Origin: Enterobacterales bacterium
GTDB taxonomy: Bacteria; Pseudomonadota; Gammaproteobacteria; Enterobacterales; Enterobacteriaceae
Length of the DNA: 64,000 nt
Assembly (NCBI GenBank): GCA_015654925.1
Contig: JAATFX010000142.1
Coordinates: forward strand, 1-64,000
Direction of reading: 5' to 3'
How positions within the stretch are numbered: the stretch's first letter is position 1; each line of letters starts with the position of its first letter. Under the pieces are notes generated by a model that was given only the letters and a program-made list of their open reading frames with translations, had not been told where the DNA came from and did no database searches. A program made the position numbers and the translations under genes. Positions 18,571 to 27,836 of this stretch are shown piece by piece.

Positions 18571-19236
18571 ATGGATTTCAATTTCTTTGTAATACAAAAA
18601 ACCTGGCATATCCTGGCTGCAGGCGCGGTGACCACGTTTTGGGTATGCTGTTTGTCCCTGGCGTTTGGCATCATTTTAGGCGCGATATTATGCTGGGGGA
18701 AAATGCAGCGGCGCGGCCCGCTGTATCGGGTTTCCGTGATTATGATCGAATTGTTCCGCACCATTCCCGAGCTGATCCCGATCTTCTGGATATATACCTG
18801 CATTCCCCTGGTGTTTGACGTCCGGCTATCGGCAATGTCCTCGGGGGTACTGGCGTTAACGTTATTCAGCGGGTCTTTTCTGGCGGAAATATTCCGTACG
18901 GGTATCCTGGCGATCCCTCAAGGCCAATATGAAGCCTGTACCGCATTATCGATACCGCTTATTACCAAATGGAAATCGGTGATTATTCCGCAGGCCACCA
19001 AAGTGGTGTTCCCGGCTTTTATTAACTTCACCAGCGATTTGGTCAAAATTTCCAGTTTATTATCAACGATTGGCATTGCCGATTTGGCTTATCAGGCGGC
19101 GGTGGTGAGCGGAGAGAATTATCGCTATTTAGAGGTGTATACATTGGCGGCCTTTTTTTATCTGTTGATGATTGTGCCGTTAAGCCTGTATGGCCGCTTC
19201 TGTGAAAACAGAACCAAGAAAAATATGGCGAGGTAA
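18571..19236 (+). CDS. Amino-acid ABC transporter permease (second subunit)
   Basis: The 221-residue permease has a shorter N terminus than its partner. It has the same family signature: spans near 11-34, 57-76 and beyond, and an EAA loop ([32 protein letters not shown]). With the preceding permease it forms the membrane part of a polar amino-acid-type importer. The gene lies 5 bp before the ATPase gene. Confidence 0.9.
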   Translation: MDFNFFVIQKTWHILAAGAVTTFWVCCLSLAFGIILGAILCWGKMQRRGPLYRVSVIMIELFRTIPELIPIFWIYTCIPLVFDVRLSAMSSGVLALTLFSGSFLAEIFRTGILAIPQGQYEACTALSIPLITKWKSVIIPQATKVVFPAFINFTSDLVKISSLLSTIGIADLAYQAAVVSGENYRYLEVYTLAAFFYLLMIVPLSLYGRFCENRTKKNMAR

Positions 19237-19241
19237 GCAAC

Positions 19242-19997
19242 ATGCGCATGAATGCCAATATTCCGTCCGCGCATATCGTGATATGCCAGAATATTAATAA
19301 ATATTACGGCAGCTTTCATGCCCTGAAAAATATTTCGCTGGAATTCAAGCGGGGTTCGGTCACCTGTATCGTCGGACCGTCCGGCAGCGGCAAATCCACG
19401 TTCTTGCGCACGCTTAATGCCCTGGAAGCCATTGATGCCGGCGAAATCCTGATTGACGGCATGCGCCTTGAACACAGCGCGGCGTCCGCGCGCGCCATTC
19501 GCCGGGACGTGGGGATGGTGTTTCAAAACTTCAATTTATTCCCGCATCTGAGCGTGCGCGCCAATGTAACGCTGGCGCCGGTAACCGCGCTGGGCATTGG
19601 CAAAAAAGAGGCCGGCGCCCGGGCGGAGCAAATCCTGACGCGGGTGGGACTGGCCGATCAAATCGATAAATATCCCGGCCAGCTGTCCGGCGGCCAGCAG
19701 CAGCGGGTGGCCATCGCCCGGGCGCTGGCCATGGAACCCGCGCTGATGCTGTTTGATGAGCCGACTTCCGCCCTGGACCCGGAAATGGTTGCCGAAGTGC
19801 TGGCGGTGATGAAAGAACTGGCCGAGACCGGCATGAGCATGATTGTGGTGACCCATGAAATGGGCTTCGCCAGGGAAGTGTCCGAGCGCGTCATCATGAT
19901 GAGCGAGGGCGAGGTTATCGTGGATTTGCCGCCGGGCGAGTTTTTTAAACCGGCCGTCGATGCCCGGCAGTCGGCGTTTCTCTCCAAGGTGCTTTAG
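19242..19997 (+). CDS. Amino-acid ABC transporter ATP-binding protein (GlnQ family)
   Basis: The 251-residue ATPase has Walker [10 protein letters not shown] (45-53), Q-loop [10 protein letters not shown], signature LSGGQQQR, Walker [14 protein letters not shown] and the switch His in VVTHEMG. It energises the importer built from the preceding three genes. The N-terminal extension of about ten residues ([10 protein letters not shown]) before the domain is a little longer than usual; an internal ATG at residue 3 is possible. Confidence 0.93.
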   Translation: MRMNANIPSAHIVICQNINKYYGSFHALKNISLEFKRGSVTCIVGPSGSGKSTFLRTLNALEAIDAGEILIDGMRLEHSAASARAIRRDVGMVFQNFNLFPHLSVRANVTLAPVTALGIGKKEAGARAEQILTRVGLADQIDKYPGQLSGGQQQRVAIARALAMEPALMLFDEPTSALDPEMVAEVLAVMKELAETGMSMIVVTHEMGFAREVSERVIMMSEGEVIVDLPPGEFFKPAVDARQSAFLSKVL

Positions 19998-20068
19998 CCC
20001 CGGTGCGTCAACGTCCGTTTTTTAACGACGCCAACCTGTAGATTCACCCATTATCCCAGAGGTGCAAC

Positions 20069-21247
20069 ATGATAGAACCAGCATTACTAGAACGTGTTCC
20101 ACAGGGCGGCGACGCCGCTTTCCCGCAACATGAATTCGCTACGCGCATCGCCGGGCTGCAGGCCAGGCTGCGCGCCGACGGTATCGATTTATATCTCACC
20201 AGCGGCGCCGAAAATATCTTCTATTTATCCGGCCAGCAAACCCCGGGTTATTACGTCTTCCAATGCCTGGCGGTGCCGGTGGAAGGGGCGCCTTTCCTGG
20301 TGATCCGTGAACTGGAATCCTATAACGCCCGTTTCAACACCTATATTACCCGCATCTATGGCTACAGCGACGGCTTCTCCGCCGCCCAGGCGCTGGCGGC
20401 CGCCATCGAGCAAGAAGGCTGGCGGGGCAAGCGTATCGCCATCGATCGCGGCGCCTGGTTTTTGACGGTTAATATTTATGCCGAATTAACGGCCCGGGTC
20501 GGGGATATGCTCGACGGCAGCGGCTATACCGAAGCCCTGCGCCGGGTGAAAAGCCCGCTGGAAATTGCGGCGCTGGAACTGGCGGCCGGCGAAAATGACG
20601 CGGGCATGCGCGCCGGCATTAACGCCACCCGGGCCGGCGCGGATGAAAACGCCATCGCCGGCGCCATTATGGGGGCGGCCATCGCCGCGGGGTCGGAGTA
20701 CATGGGCATGGAACCCTTCGTGACGTCCGGTCCGCGTTCCGGCGTGCCCCATACCACCTGGCGGCGGCGCGTTATCCACAACGGCGACGTCGTGGTGCTG
20801 GAAACCGCGGGCTGCCACCACCGTTACCATGCCGCGCTGTTTCGCACCATCATGATCGGCAGCGTGCCGCAACGGGCCCGGAGCTGGTACGACGTCACCC
20901 GCGAAGCCCTGGCGGCCGCCATGGCGGAAATCAAGCCCGGCAAGCTGTGTTCGGACCCCCATGACGCCGCCCAGCGGGTGATTGATGCCGCCGGCGCCAC
21001 GGACGCCTACCGCAAACGCACCGGCTACAGCATGGGCATTTCCTTTGCGCCCGATTGGGGCGAAGGCAATATTCTGCATCTCAATAAAGACTATGACGTC
21101 GAACTGGTGGAGGGCATGGCGTTCCATATTCCGATTACGCTGCGGGAATACGCCCAATTTACCGTGGCGTGCAGTGAAACCGTGATTGTCACCAAAGACG
21201 GATGCCGGTCGTTAAGCGCCATTCCCCAAGATCTGATTAATCGCTGA
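20069..21247 (+). CDS. M24-fold hydrolase of the creatinase/ectoine hydrolase (DoeA) type
   Basis: The 392-residue protein has a creatinase N-terminal domain (about 20-165) and a pita-bread M24 domain. The metal-ligand aspartates of true aminopeptidases are not kept: the LDFG position reads LETAG and the second Asp position is Ala in YHAALFRT. The creatinase/DoeA-type motifs ETAGCHHRYH and GYSMGISFAPDWGE are present. Such proteins hydrolyse C-N bonds without metal, for example creatine or the ectoine ring. A good ribosome binding site (AGAGGTG) precedes the ATG. Its position after an amino-acid importer and before two amidohydrolases suggests it opens or trims a cyclic or substituted amino acid. 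Substrate unknown. Confidence 0.82.
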   Translation: MIEPALLERVPQGGDAAFPQHEFATRIAGLQARLRADGIDLYLTSGAENIFYLSGQQTPGYYVFQCLAVPVEGAPFLVIRELESYNARFNTYITRIYGYSDGFSAAQALAAAIEQEGWRGKRIAIDRGAWFLTVNIYAELTARVGDMLDGSGYTEALRRVKSPLEIAALELAAGENDAGMRAGINATRAGADENAIAGAIMGAAIAAGSEYMGMEPFVTSGPRSGVPHTTWRRRVIHNGDVVVLETAGCHHRYHAALFRTIMIGSVPQRARSWYDVTREALAAAMAEIKPGKLCSDPHDAAQRVIDAAGATDAYRKRTGYSMGISFAPDWGEGNILHLNKDYDVELVEGMAFHIPITLREYAQFTVACSETVIVTKDGCRSLSAIPQDLINR

Positions 21248-21278
21248 ATCAAATGCGATGTTCAAGGACCGGATACCT

Positions 21279-22538
21279 ATGATTGAACCTGATTCGGCAC
21301 TGGCGCACGGCCTGTTCGATGCCATGGCGGCGGCCAGCTTTGATGGTATCGGCATGACGCGCGATACCTATGGCGCGGGTGAACAGCGCGCCCACGATCT
21401 GGTGGCCGGGCATGCGGGTATGCTTGGCCTGGAGGTGCGCATCGACGCCGCGTTAAATCTTTATCTGACCCTGCCGGGCAAAGAGCGCGGTTTGCCCGCG
21501 GTGCTTACCGGCTCCCATCTCGATACCGTCCCGCGCGGCGGCAATTACGACGGGGCGGCCGGGGTCATCGCCGGCATAGCCATTTTGGCCGCCTGGGCCA
21601 AGGCGGGCATGACGCCCGGCCGGGATGTCACCGTCATCGCCATCCGGGCGGAGGAGAGCGTGTGGTTCCCGGTGTCGTATATCGGTAGCAAAGCCGCGCT
21701 GGGGCTGCTGCCGCCCGACGCGTTGGATGTGGTGCGGTTTGATACCCAAAAAACCCTGTACCGCCATATCCAGGAACTGGGGGGAACGCCGGAGCTGATT
21801 AAAGCCGGTACGCCCGGTATTGACCCCGCCGCGGTGTATGCGTTTCTGGAGCTGCATATCGAACAGGGGCCGGTACTGATTGATAACCGGCGCAATATCG
21901 GCATCGTGACCGGTATTTGCGGCAGTTTACGCTATCGCGCCGCCACGGTGACCGGCCGCTATGCCCATTCCGGGGCGACGCCGCGCAGCCATAGGCGGGA
22001 TGCGGTGGTGGCGTTCGCGCAATTGGTCGATGCCCTGCATCGCCACTGGCTGGCCATGGAAGCGGCCGGCCATGAGCTGACGCTGACCTTCGGCCAGGTG
22101 AACACGGATAGCCGACAGTCCGATTTCAGCAAAGTCGCCGGCAGCGTGGGCTTTTGCATCGATATCCGATCGCGCAGTACGGACTCGCTGCAACAGATGG
22201 ACCGGCAGGTGCAGGCCACCGTCGCCGCGCTGGCCCGGCAACACGGCGTAATCTTTGATCTGGGCGAACAGCGGCGCAGCCAGCCGGCCCTGATGGACGA
22301 CGCGCTGCGCCGCGAGCTGGCGAGGTCCGCCGACAGGCTGGGGTTAACCCACCATGAAATGCCCAGCGGCGCCGGCCATGACGCGGCCATGTTCGCCAAC
22401 CGGGGCATCCCGGCCGCCATGCTGTTTATCCCCAATGCCAACGGCAGCCATAATCCTGACGAACGGATGGAGCTCGGGGATTTCGATCGCGGCGCGCGGG
22501 TGCTGGCCGGGGCGCTATGGGCCATTGCCAACGTTTAG
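21279..22538 (+). CDS. M20 amidohydrolase, hydantoinase/carbamoylase family (first copy)
   Basis: The 419-residue protein matches Zn-dependent amidases such as N-carbamoyl-L-amino acid hydrolase and allantoate amidohydrolase. Metal ligands are visible as H80 (GSHLDTVPRGG), D91 and the Glu pair E125/E126 (RAEESVW, where most family members have NEEG), then HIEQGPVL and a GAGHDAAMF segment. I prefer ATG 21279 over 21258 because AAGGA lies ten bases upstream. It would remove a carbamoyl, formyl or similar group from nitrogen. The altered active-site motif suggests a different substrate from the second copy downstream. Confidence 0.88.
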   Translation: MIEPDSALAHGLFDAMAAASFDGIGMTRDTYGAGEQRAHDLVAGHAGMLGLEVRIDAALNLYLTLPGKERGLPAVLTGSHLDTVPRGGNYDGAAGVIAGIAILAAWAKAGMTPGRDVTVIAIRAEESVWFPVSYIGSKAALGLLPPDALDVVRFDTQKTLYRHIQELGGTPELIKAGTPGIDPAAVYAFLELHIEQGPVLIDNRRNIGIVTGICGSLRYRAATVTGRYAHSGATPRSHRRDAVVAFAQLVDALHRHWLAMEAAGHELTLTFGQVNTDSRQSDFSKVAGSVGFCIDIRSRSTDSLQQMDRQVQATVAALARQHGVIFDLGEQRRSQPALMDDALRRELARSADRLGLTHHEMPSGAGHDAAMFANRGIPAAMLFIPNANGSHNPDERMELGDFDRGARVLAGALWAIANV

Positions 22539-22619
22539 GGCGGGCCAGCGGATCGGCGCGATAACGCCACGCGATTAACACTCTTCACCAACAGCGGATA
22601 CCAATAACAGGAGCGTATT

Positions 22620-23039
22620 ATGCAGGCCAATTCACTATTCCATCTGGCGTTCAACGTCACCGATCTCGATCGCGCCCGGCAATTTTATGGCGCGGTCCTG
22701 GGCTGCAAAGAGGGCCGCAGCACCGATACCTGGGTGGATTTCGATTTTTACGGCCACCAGTTATCCCTGCATCTGGGCGCGCCCTTTACCACGGCGTATA
22801 CCGGCCATGTGGGCGATAAGCTGGTGCCCATGCCGCATTTCGGCCTGGTGCTGGATTTGGCGTCGTGGCGGCGATTATCGCAAAACCTGCTCAAGCATAG
22901 CCAGACGTTTGTGCTGGAGCCGCAGGTGAGATTTCAGGGCGAACCGGGGGAACAATGGACCATGTTTTTTATGGACCCCTTTGGCAACCCGATAGAAATC
23001 AAGGCATTTGCCGAACAGTCCAGCATCTATGCGCGCTGA
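22620..23039 (+). CDS. VOC-family protein (glyoxalase/dioxygenase fold)
   Basis: The 139-residue protein has the paired beta-alpha-beta-beta-beta modules of the vicinal oxygen chelate fold: NSLFHLAFNVTDLDRARQFYG at the start and FFMDPFGNPIEIKAF at the end. Likely metal ligands are His8 and the terminal Glu. It follows AGGAG. Family members include glyoxalase I, extradiol dioxygenases and epimerases, so the reaction here is unknown. It is embedded in the catabolic operon. Confidence 0.82.
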   Translation: MQANSLFHLAFNVTDLDRARQFYGAVLGCKEGRSTDTWVDFDFYGHQLSLHLGAPFTTAYTGHVGDKLVPMPHFGLVLDLASWRRLSQNLLKHSQTFVLEPQVRFQGEPGEQWTMFFMDPFGNPIEIKAFAEQSSIYAR

Positions 23040-23108
23040 CGGCCTGGGCTTAACCATCCATAAACTATCCATAGACTATCCATAAACCAAGGGCAAAGGG
23101 GCAGGACC

Positions 23109-24011
23109 ATGAATGCTGTAGTCAAGGTGGTATTAAGCATCGACGGCGATCCGGACCCGGTGGCGGCTCCCGACCCCGATACGGTGGTATTGCGTAAATA
23201 TCATAAAATGAACCGGCTGGTGACGGAATATTGCGGTGGGAACGCCGCCATTACCCTGCACAGCAGCCCCGTGTTCCGCGACCGCTTTTTTAACGATGAC
23301 TATATGGCGTTCTGGCGCGCATGGGTGGCCGATGGCAAAGATCTGGCGCTGCATCTCGAAGACGATTTGTACCGGGCGCCGGACGCGCCATCCGGGCAGC
23401 CAAGTATTTTCCACCGGCCCGGCGAGGCGTGCAGGGTGTTGGCCGCCATGCTGGACCGGCTTGACGCCGCAGGGGTGGCCTGCCGCGCCTTTCGCGGTGG
23501 CTCTAACGGGCAAAGCCCGTCCGTGGCCGGGTTTTTAGCCGATCGCGGCATCGGCGTGGATCTGAGCTGCGCCCCCGGGCTGCATTGGCCGGAGCGGGGG
23601 GTGGACTGGGCCGGGAGCCCGGTCTCCGCTTATGTCGCCGCTCCCCGGCGTCTCAATACGCCCGTTGCCGACGTCGCTGGCGGCCAGGGCAATCTGCTGA
23701 TTATCCCGCTGGGATGGGATGGCCGGGTTCCCGCCGATCGCCGCCGTCCGGACAGCCATTTTTTAGCCAATGAGTCCAGTACCCTGAGCCAAATGAAGGA
23801 CGTCTGGGATGCGATTACCCGCCGCGCGGCGGATAGCGGGGAAACCCAGATCGTCTCCTTCCTGTGCCACACCTACGCGGTGGAGCACCCGGCAATTCAC
23901 GCGCGGCTGCAACATATCCTGGCGCATATCCGGCAGCGCGGGGGGCGGTTTATCTCGCTGCGCGACGCGGTGGATGAGGTTGCGCGCCACAACGGCGGGG
24001 GGCAGCGCTGA
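23109..24011 (+). CDS. Polysaccharide deacetylase-like (NodB-fold) protein of unknown substrate
   Basis: The 300-residue protein resembles the carbohydrate esterase 4/NodB barrel superfamily: an N-terminal acidic motif (VVLSIDGDPDP), a central ALHLEDD, an Arg-containing FRGGSNG and a C-terminal SFLCHTYAVEHP. The usual HxxxH is not clear, so the metal site is diverged. Some members act as cyclic-amide hydrolases (PuuE allantoinase) rather than sugar deacetylases, which fits the amidohydrolase setting, but this is inference. It has no signal peptide, hence cytoplasmic. The next gene starts 1 bp after its stop. Confidence 0.65.
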   Translation: MNAVVKVVLSIDGDPDPVAAPDPDTVVLRKYHKMNRLVTEYCGGNAAITLHSSPVFRDRFFNDDYMAFWRAWVADGKDLALHLEDDLYRAPDAPSGQPSIFHRPGEACRVLAAMLDRLDAAGVACRAFRGGSNGQSPSVAGFLADRGIGVDLSCAPGLHWPERGVDWAGSPVSAYVAAPRRLNTPVADVAGGQGNLLIIPLGWDGRVPADRRRPDSHFLANESSTLSQMKDVWDAITRRAADSGETQIVSFLCHTYAVEHPAIHARLQHILAHIRQRGGRFISLRDAVDEVARHNGGGQR

Positions 24012-24012
24012 T

Positions 24013-25101
24013 ATGGCGACGACCCAGGACAAACTTATGTACCGCATCGACGCCGCGGAACTCACGCCCTTTATCCAGGCGCTGTTTCGCGCTCACGGTT
24101 GTAGCGAAAACAACGCGCTGGCCATGGCCCGGGTTTGCATCGAGGCCGACTTGCGCGGCCATGCCATCCAGGGCGTTGATCATATTTATTCCATTATCCG
24201 CGATCTCGGCAATGGCGTACTGGACGGTAAAGCCATTCCCGGCATCGTATCGTCCACCGGGGCCACCCTGCTGGCGGATGGGGGCGGATGTCCCGGTTAT
24301 GTGGGCGGGCTGTTCGCCGTGGACCGGCTCACGCAGGCCGCCCGGCAAATGGGCACGGCCGTGCTGGCCCTGCGCGGCGCGGGGGATCTGTTTATGCTGG
24401 GCTACTACGCCGAGCGGCTGGCCCGGGCGGGATTGATCGGCATCGTGATGACCAATACCTGGCCCGCGCGGGTACATCCCACCGGCGGCATCGACCCGGT
24501 ATTGGGCACTAACCCGCTGGCGATCGGCATCCCCACCGGCGACGCGCCGGTGGTTTATGATGCGGCGACCAGCGCCTCGGCCATCGGCCATGTGCGGCAG
24601 GCCGGCTACTACGGCGAAGCTATCGCCGCCGGCCTGGCCATCGATGCGCACGGCCGGCCCACCACCAGCGCCGACAAGGCGCTGGGCGGGGCGCTGGCGC
24701 CGATGGCCGGACATAAAGGCTTTGGGTTGGGGTTATGCATCGGCCTGCTTTCCGGCGCCATGATTGGGGGCGAATTAGGGGCGCAGCTCGATATCGTGGC
24801 GCAGTCCGGCGACCCGCGCCACGGCGTGCGCAGCCATCTGTTTATCGCCATCGATCCCGGCGCCTTTGGCGACGCCGATGCCGCCCGGCGGCGCGCTAGC
24901 GCCTTTCTGGCGCAAATCAAAGCGGGGCGCAAAATGCCGGGAGTCGATGAAATCCGGCTGCCCGGCGAGCGATCGGCCCGGGCGCGCCGGGATAATCTGA
25001 GCCGGGGCGTGCCGATCCTGGCGGAGGTATGGCACCGGCTATGCCGGTTTGCCCGCGAGGCGAACGTTGACATTCCTTTAATCAAGACCGAGAAATCATG
25101 A
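24013..25101 (+). CDS. LDH2/malate dehydrogenase-family oxidoreductase (ureidoglycolate dehydrogenase-like)
   Basis: The 362-residue NAD(P)-dependent enzyme belongs to the family of malate/L-lactate, ureidoglycolate (AllD) and sulfolactate dehydrogenases. Motifs seen are RGHAIQGVDH (catalytic His region, about 49-57), GTNPLAIGIPTG and MAGHKGFGLGLCI. The open frame extends far upstream inside the previous gene; ATG 24013 fits best, though ATG 24037 has a better-placed AGGAC. It likely oxidises a 2-hydroxy acid made by the upstream hydrolases. It overlaps the next gene by 4 bp (ATGA). Confidence 0.87.
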   Translation: MATTQDKLMYRIDAAELTPFIQALFRAHGCSENNALAMARVCIEADLRGHAIQGVDHIYSIIRDLGNGVLDGKAIPGIVSSTGATLLADGGGCPGYVGGLFAVDRLTQAARQMGTAVLALRGAGDLFMLGYYAERLARAGLIGIVMTNTWPARVHPTGGIDPVLGTNPLAIGIPTGDAPVVYDAATSASAIGHVRQAGYYGEAIAAGLAIDAHGRPTTSADKALGGALAPMAGHKGFGLGLCIGLLSGAMIGGELGAQLDIVAQSGDPRHGVRSHLFIAIDPGAFGDADAARRRASAFLAQIKAGRKMPGVDEIRLPGERSARARRDNLSRGVPILAEVWHRLCRFAREANVDIPLIKTEKS

Positions 25102-26411
25102 ACCAGAATCAACGCAACACCGGGCCGGCGCCGGACCGGGAAGCGATCGCAGCGGCGCTGACCCGCGCCATCGATTCAGACCGCTTATGGCGGTCGATTA
25201 TGGCCATGGCGCGCTATGGCGCCACCGGCAACGGCGGCGTCAACCGACTGGCCCTTACCGATACGGATAACCAGGCCCATCTGCTGTTGATCGGATGGGC
25301 GCGCGAGCGCGGCTATCATTGCGCGGCGGATGACATCGGCAATATATTTATCCGCCGCGACGGCGCCAATCCCGCCCTCGACCCGGTTATGACCGGATCG
25401 CATTTGGACACCCAGCCCACCGGCGGCAAGTTCGACGGCATCTATGGCGTGCTGGCCGGGCTGGAAGTTTTTCGCGCCCTGGACGATTTGGGCATCATTA
25501 CCGAGCGTCCCCTGGAACTGGCGGTGTGGGCCAACGAAGAAGGCTGCCGGTTCGTGCCGGGATGCATGGGCTCGGCCTGCTTCGCCCAGCCCGATACGCT
25601 GCCGGGCTGGGAAGCCATCACGGATCGCGACGGCATCACGGTGCGGCAGGCGGTGCGGGCGTTCCACCAGGCGCTGCCCGCCGTTCCCCTACGTGCGCTC
25701 GGCACCCCGGTGCTGGCCTATATCGAAGCCCATATCGAACAAGGACCGGTGCTGGAGGATACCTTGACCACCATCGGCGCGGTGAGCGGCATCCAGGGGT
25801 GCCGGGATTTCCAGGTGGTCATTACCGGCGCCGAGGCTCATGCCGGCACCACGCCGTTATCGTCCCGGCGCGACGCCATGAAAACCGCGGTGCGATTACT
25901 GCACGATCTTTATGCGCTTACCGACGCGGCCGGGGAAGAGTGCCGTTTTACCGTCGGGGCGCTGCGGGTTTACCCGGACAGCAACTCCGTCGTACCGGGC
26001 CGGGTGGTGTTTGATATCGATTTCAGGCACCCATCGCAGTCGGTGCTGCGCCAATTGGGGGATCGCATGCTGGACTTATGCGCCCGGCACGCCGACCGGT
26101 GCGCCGTGCGGGCAACGGAAATACGCTGGCGCCAACCGGCGGTGTTCCCGCCGGCCATACCGCGGCTTATCCAGCGCGCCGCCGCCCGGCTCAGGCATTC
26201 TTGCATCATGCTGCCATCGGGGGCCAGCCATGATGCGGTTAACCTGCATAAGCGCTGTCCTACCGGCATGATTTTCGTGCCCTGCGCGGGCGGGGTAAGC
26301 CATAACGAACGGGAAAGCGCCGCGCCGGGAGATTTGCATGCGGGCACGCAGGTGTTGGCCGAGGTTCTCTATCGCCTGGCGACGGAGGGGTTGCCGGCAG
26401 ATGTCGGCTAA
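25098..26411 (+). CDS. M20 amidohydrolase, hydantoinase/carbamoylase family (second copy)
   Basis: The 437-residue paralogue-type enzyme has the standard motifs of the family: GSHLDTQPTGGKFDG (H102, D113), ANEEGCRF (E147, E148), AHIEQGPVLE, GAEAHAGTTP and SGASHDAVNLH. This set fits N-carbamoyl-amino acid hydrolases, beta-ureidopropionase and allantoate amidohydrolase. It is the last gene of the operon. Unlike the first copy it keeps the canonical NEEG. Two such enzymes in one operon suggest consecutive C-N cleavages. Confidence 0.9.
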   Translation: MNQNQRNTGPAPDREAIAAALTRAIDSDRLWRSIMAMARYGATGNGGVNRLALTDTDNQAHLLLIGWARERGYHCAADDIGNIFIRRDGANPALDPVMTGSHLDTQPTGGKFDGIYGVLAGLEVFRALDDLGIITERPLELAVWANEEGCRFVPGCMGSACFAQPDTLPGWEAITDRDGITVRQAVRAFHQALPAVPLRALGTPVLAYIEAHIEQGPVLEDTLTTIGAVSGIQGCRDFQVVITGAEAHAGTTPLSSRRDAMKTAVRLLHDLYALTDAAGEECRFTVGALRVYPDSNSVVPGRVVFDIDFRHPSQSVLRQLGDRMLDLCARHADRCAVRATEIRWRQPAVFPPAIPRLIQRAAARLRHSCIMLPSGASHDAVNLHKRCPTGMIFVPCAGGVSHNERESAAPGDLHAGTQVLAEVLYRLATEGLPADVG

Positions 26412-26755
26412 TCCCGGGGAATCAACGGGACGGCGCGGTTTAATCGGTATTCCTGAAATGTAATACCGGTAAACGGTTGAAATGGGTTAACTGATAATTT
26501 TTTCAGGGGAAGAAAGTCGCGGGGATAAAATCATATTTTATATTTGTTAGCATAAAATGATTTAGGATGAAGCAGGGCATGACCGCAACCAAGAACAATG
26601 AAAAATGGCTTTCCAATAATCCTGAATATAGCGACTCATACCCTGGCGGACAAAGCCAGGGACAAGCTGGCCCCGATCGCCATGGGTAAGCGCTCTTCGA
26701 TTGCGGTCCGGACCGCCGCGGCGAGGTTGGCGCCCGGCATCGATGTTTCAGCGCC
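26412..26755. other. Intergenic region before the AraC-type regulator
   Basis: This 344-bp stretch separates the catabolic operon from the AraC-family gene. It begins AT-rich, with the likely AraC gene promoter, and becomes GC-rich toward the gene. A 36-codon frame from ATG 26579 and a 61-codon frame from 26598 exist, but neither has a convincing ribosome binding site or recognisable content. I see no clear gene. Confidence 0.5.
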
Positions 26756-27616
26756 ATGCGGACTGGCAATAACATGTCCTTGACGGAACGGGCTTTTTTT
26801 ACCGAACTGCTGAGCGGACTGGTGCTTAATCCGCAGCGGCTGCGGCGCGGCGTTTTTTGCCGGCCGTGCGGGGCGGCGGCCGGCGGCGGCCCCCGCTTTC
26901 CCCGGCTGGAGGTGGTGCTCAGGGGCGAATATGCCACCGATGCCGGGGCCGCGCCGGCGCAGCGGTTCCAGCAGGGCGATATGCTGTTTATTCCCGCCGA
27001 ACGCCGCCCCGCCCCCCTTTGGCCGGGAGAAACGCTGCTGCTGAGCGTGCTGTTCGCGCCGTCCTGGTTGGGATTTACTTTTATCGATAAGCGGGCTGGG
27101 GAGGCGGATTTCCGCCGCCGGCGCACGCTGGAAATCCCGCTGCGGGATGCCGGCGAGCTGGATTATATTCTTCAGGCGTTAAACCATCTGGCGGTCAAGG
27201 CGCAGGAGGGCGACACCGCCCGCTACCTGCTGTTATCGCTGCTGCATATCGGCCATGGCCAGCTGCTGGTCCCGTTGGCGGACAACACCCCGCGCAGCCA
27301 GTTTATCTATAAAAGCATCTGCACCTATCTACAGGATAATTTTACCCGCCCGCTGAACCGCGAGGGCGTCGCGGCGATGTTTAATATTACCCCCAACCAC
27401 CTGTCGCGTATTTTCCGCCGCGAGGGCAGCATGAGCTTTGTGGATTATTTACAGTGGGTCCGGCTGGGCAAAGCCAAACTGTTGTTGCAGCAATATCACC
27501 TGACGGTCAATGAAATCGCGCTGCGCTGCGGTTACGCCGACGCCAATTATTTTTGCCGCCTGTTTAAACGCACCTTTGCCATGACGCCGACGGAATACCG
27601 CAATAACTTTTCCTGA
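26756..27616 (+). CDS. AraC-family transcriptional regulator next to the fry operon (YpdC-like position)
   Basis: The 286-residue protein has an N-terminal cupin-like ligand domain (QQGDMLFIPAERRPAP around residue 75) and a C-terminal AraC DNA-binding domain with two helix-turn-helix units; the second holds YADANYFCRLFKRTFAMTPTEYR. Starts at 26756 or 26774 (MSLTERAFF) are both possible. It lies 220 bp upstream of fryB on the same strand; in E. coli an AraC gene, ypdC, neighbours the same fry/ypd genes, so it probably controls them. Direct evidence is lacking. Confidence 0.85.
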   Translation: MRTGNNMSLTERAFFTELLSGLVLNPQRLRRGVFCRPCGAAAGGGPRFPRLEVVLRGEYATDAGAAPAQRFQQGDMLFIPAERRPAPLWPGETLLLSVLFAPSWLGFTFIDKRAGEADFRRRRTLEIPLRDAGELDYILQALNHLAVKAQEGDTARYLLLSLLHIGHGQLLVPLADNTPRSQFIYKSICTYLQDNFTRPLNREGVAAMFNITPNHLSRIFRREGSMSFVDYLQWVRLGKAKLLLQQYHLTVNEIALRCGYADANYFCRLFKRTFAMTPTEYRNNFS

Positions 27617-27836
27617 TCAACCGGCCAGCCATAGGAAATTCCGCTGGAATCCGATTATGTGGCGTGACTCACAGTTCAACGTTGATGACTCAATTTTCCA
27701 GTAAAAGCCTTTTTTATCCTATCTCAGGGCGTTTTTATTCGTGTCCATAATCCTACCACGCCACGGATCTCCCGGCGGACTGGCGTCGGTGGCACCGTCC
27801 GGGCCGTACCCACCATTGCTGATTTACGAGGATCGC

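Noticed and set aside
26598-26783. A 61-codon open frame upstream of the AraC gene
   Set aside because: Overlaps the AraC start, has no ribosome binding site and resembles no protein I know.
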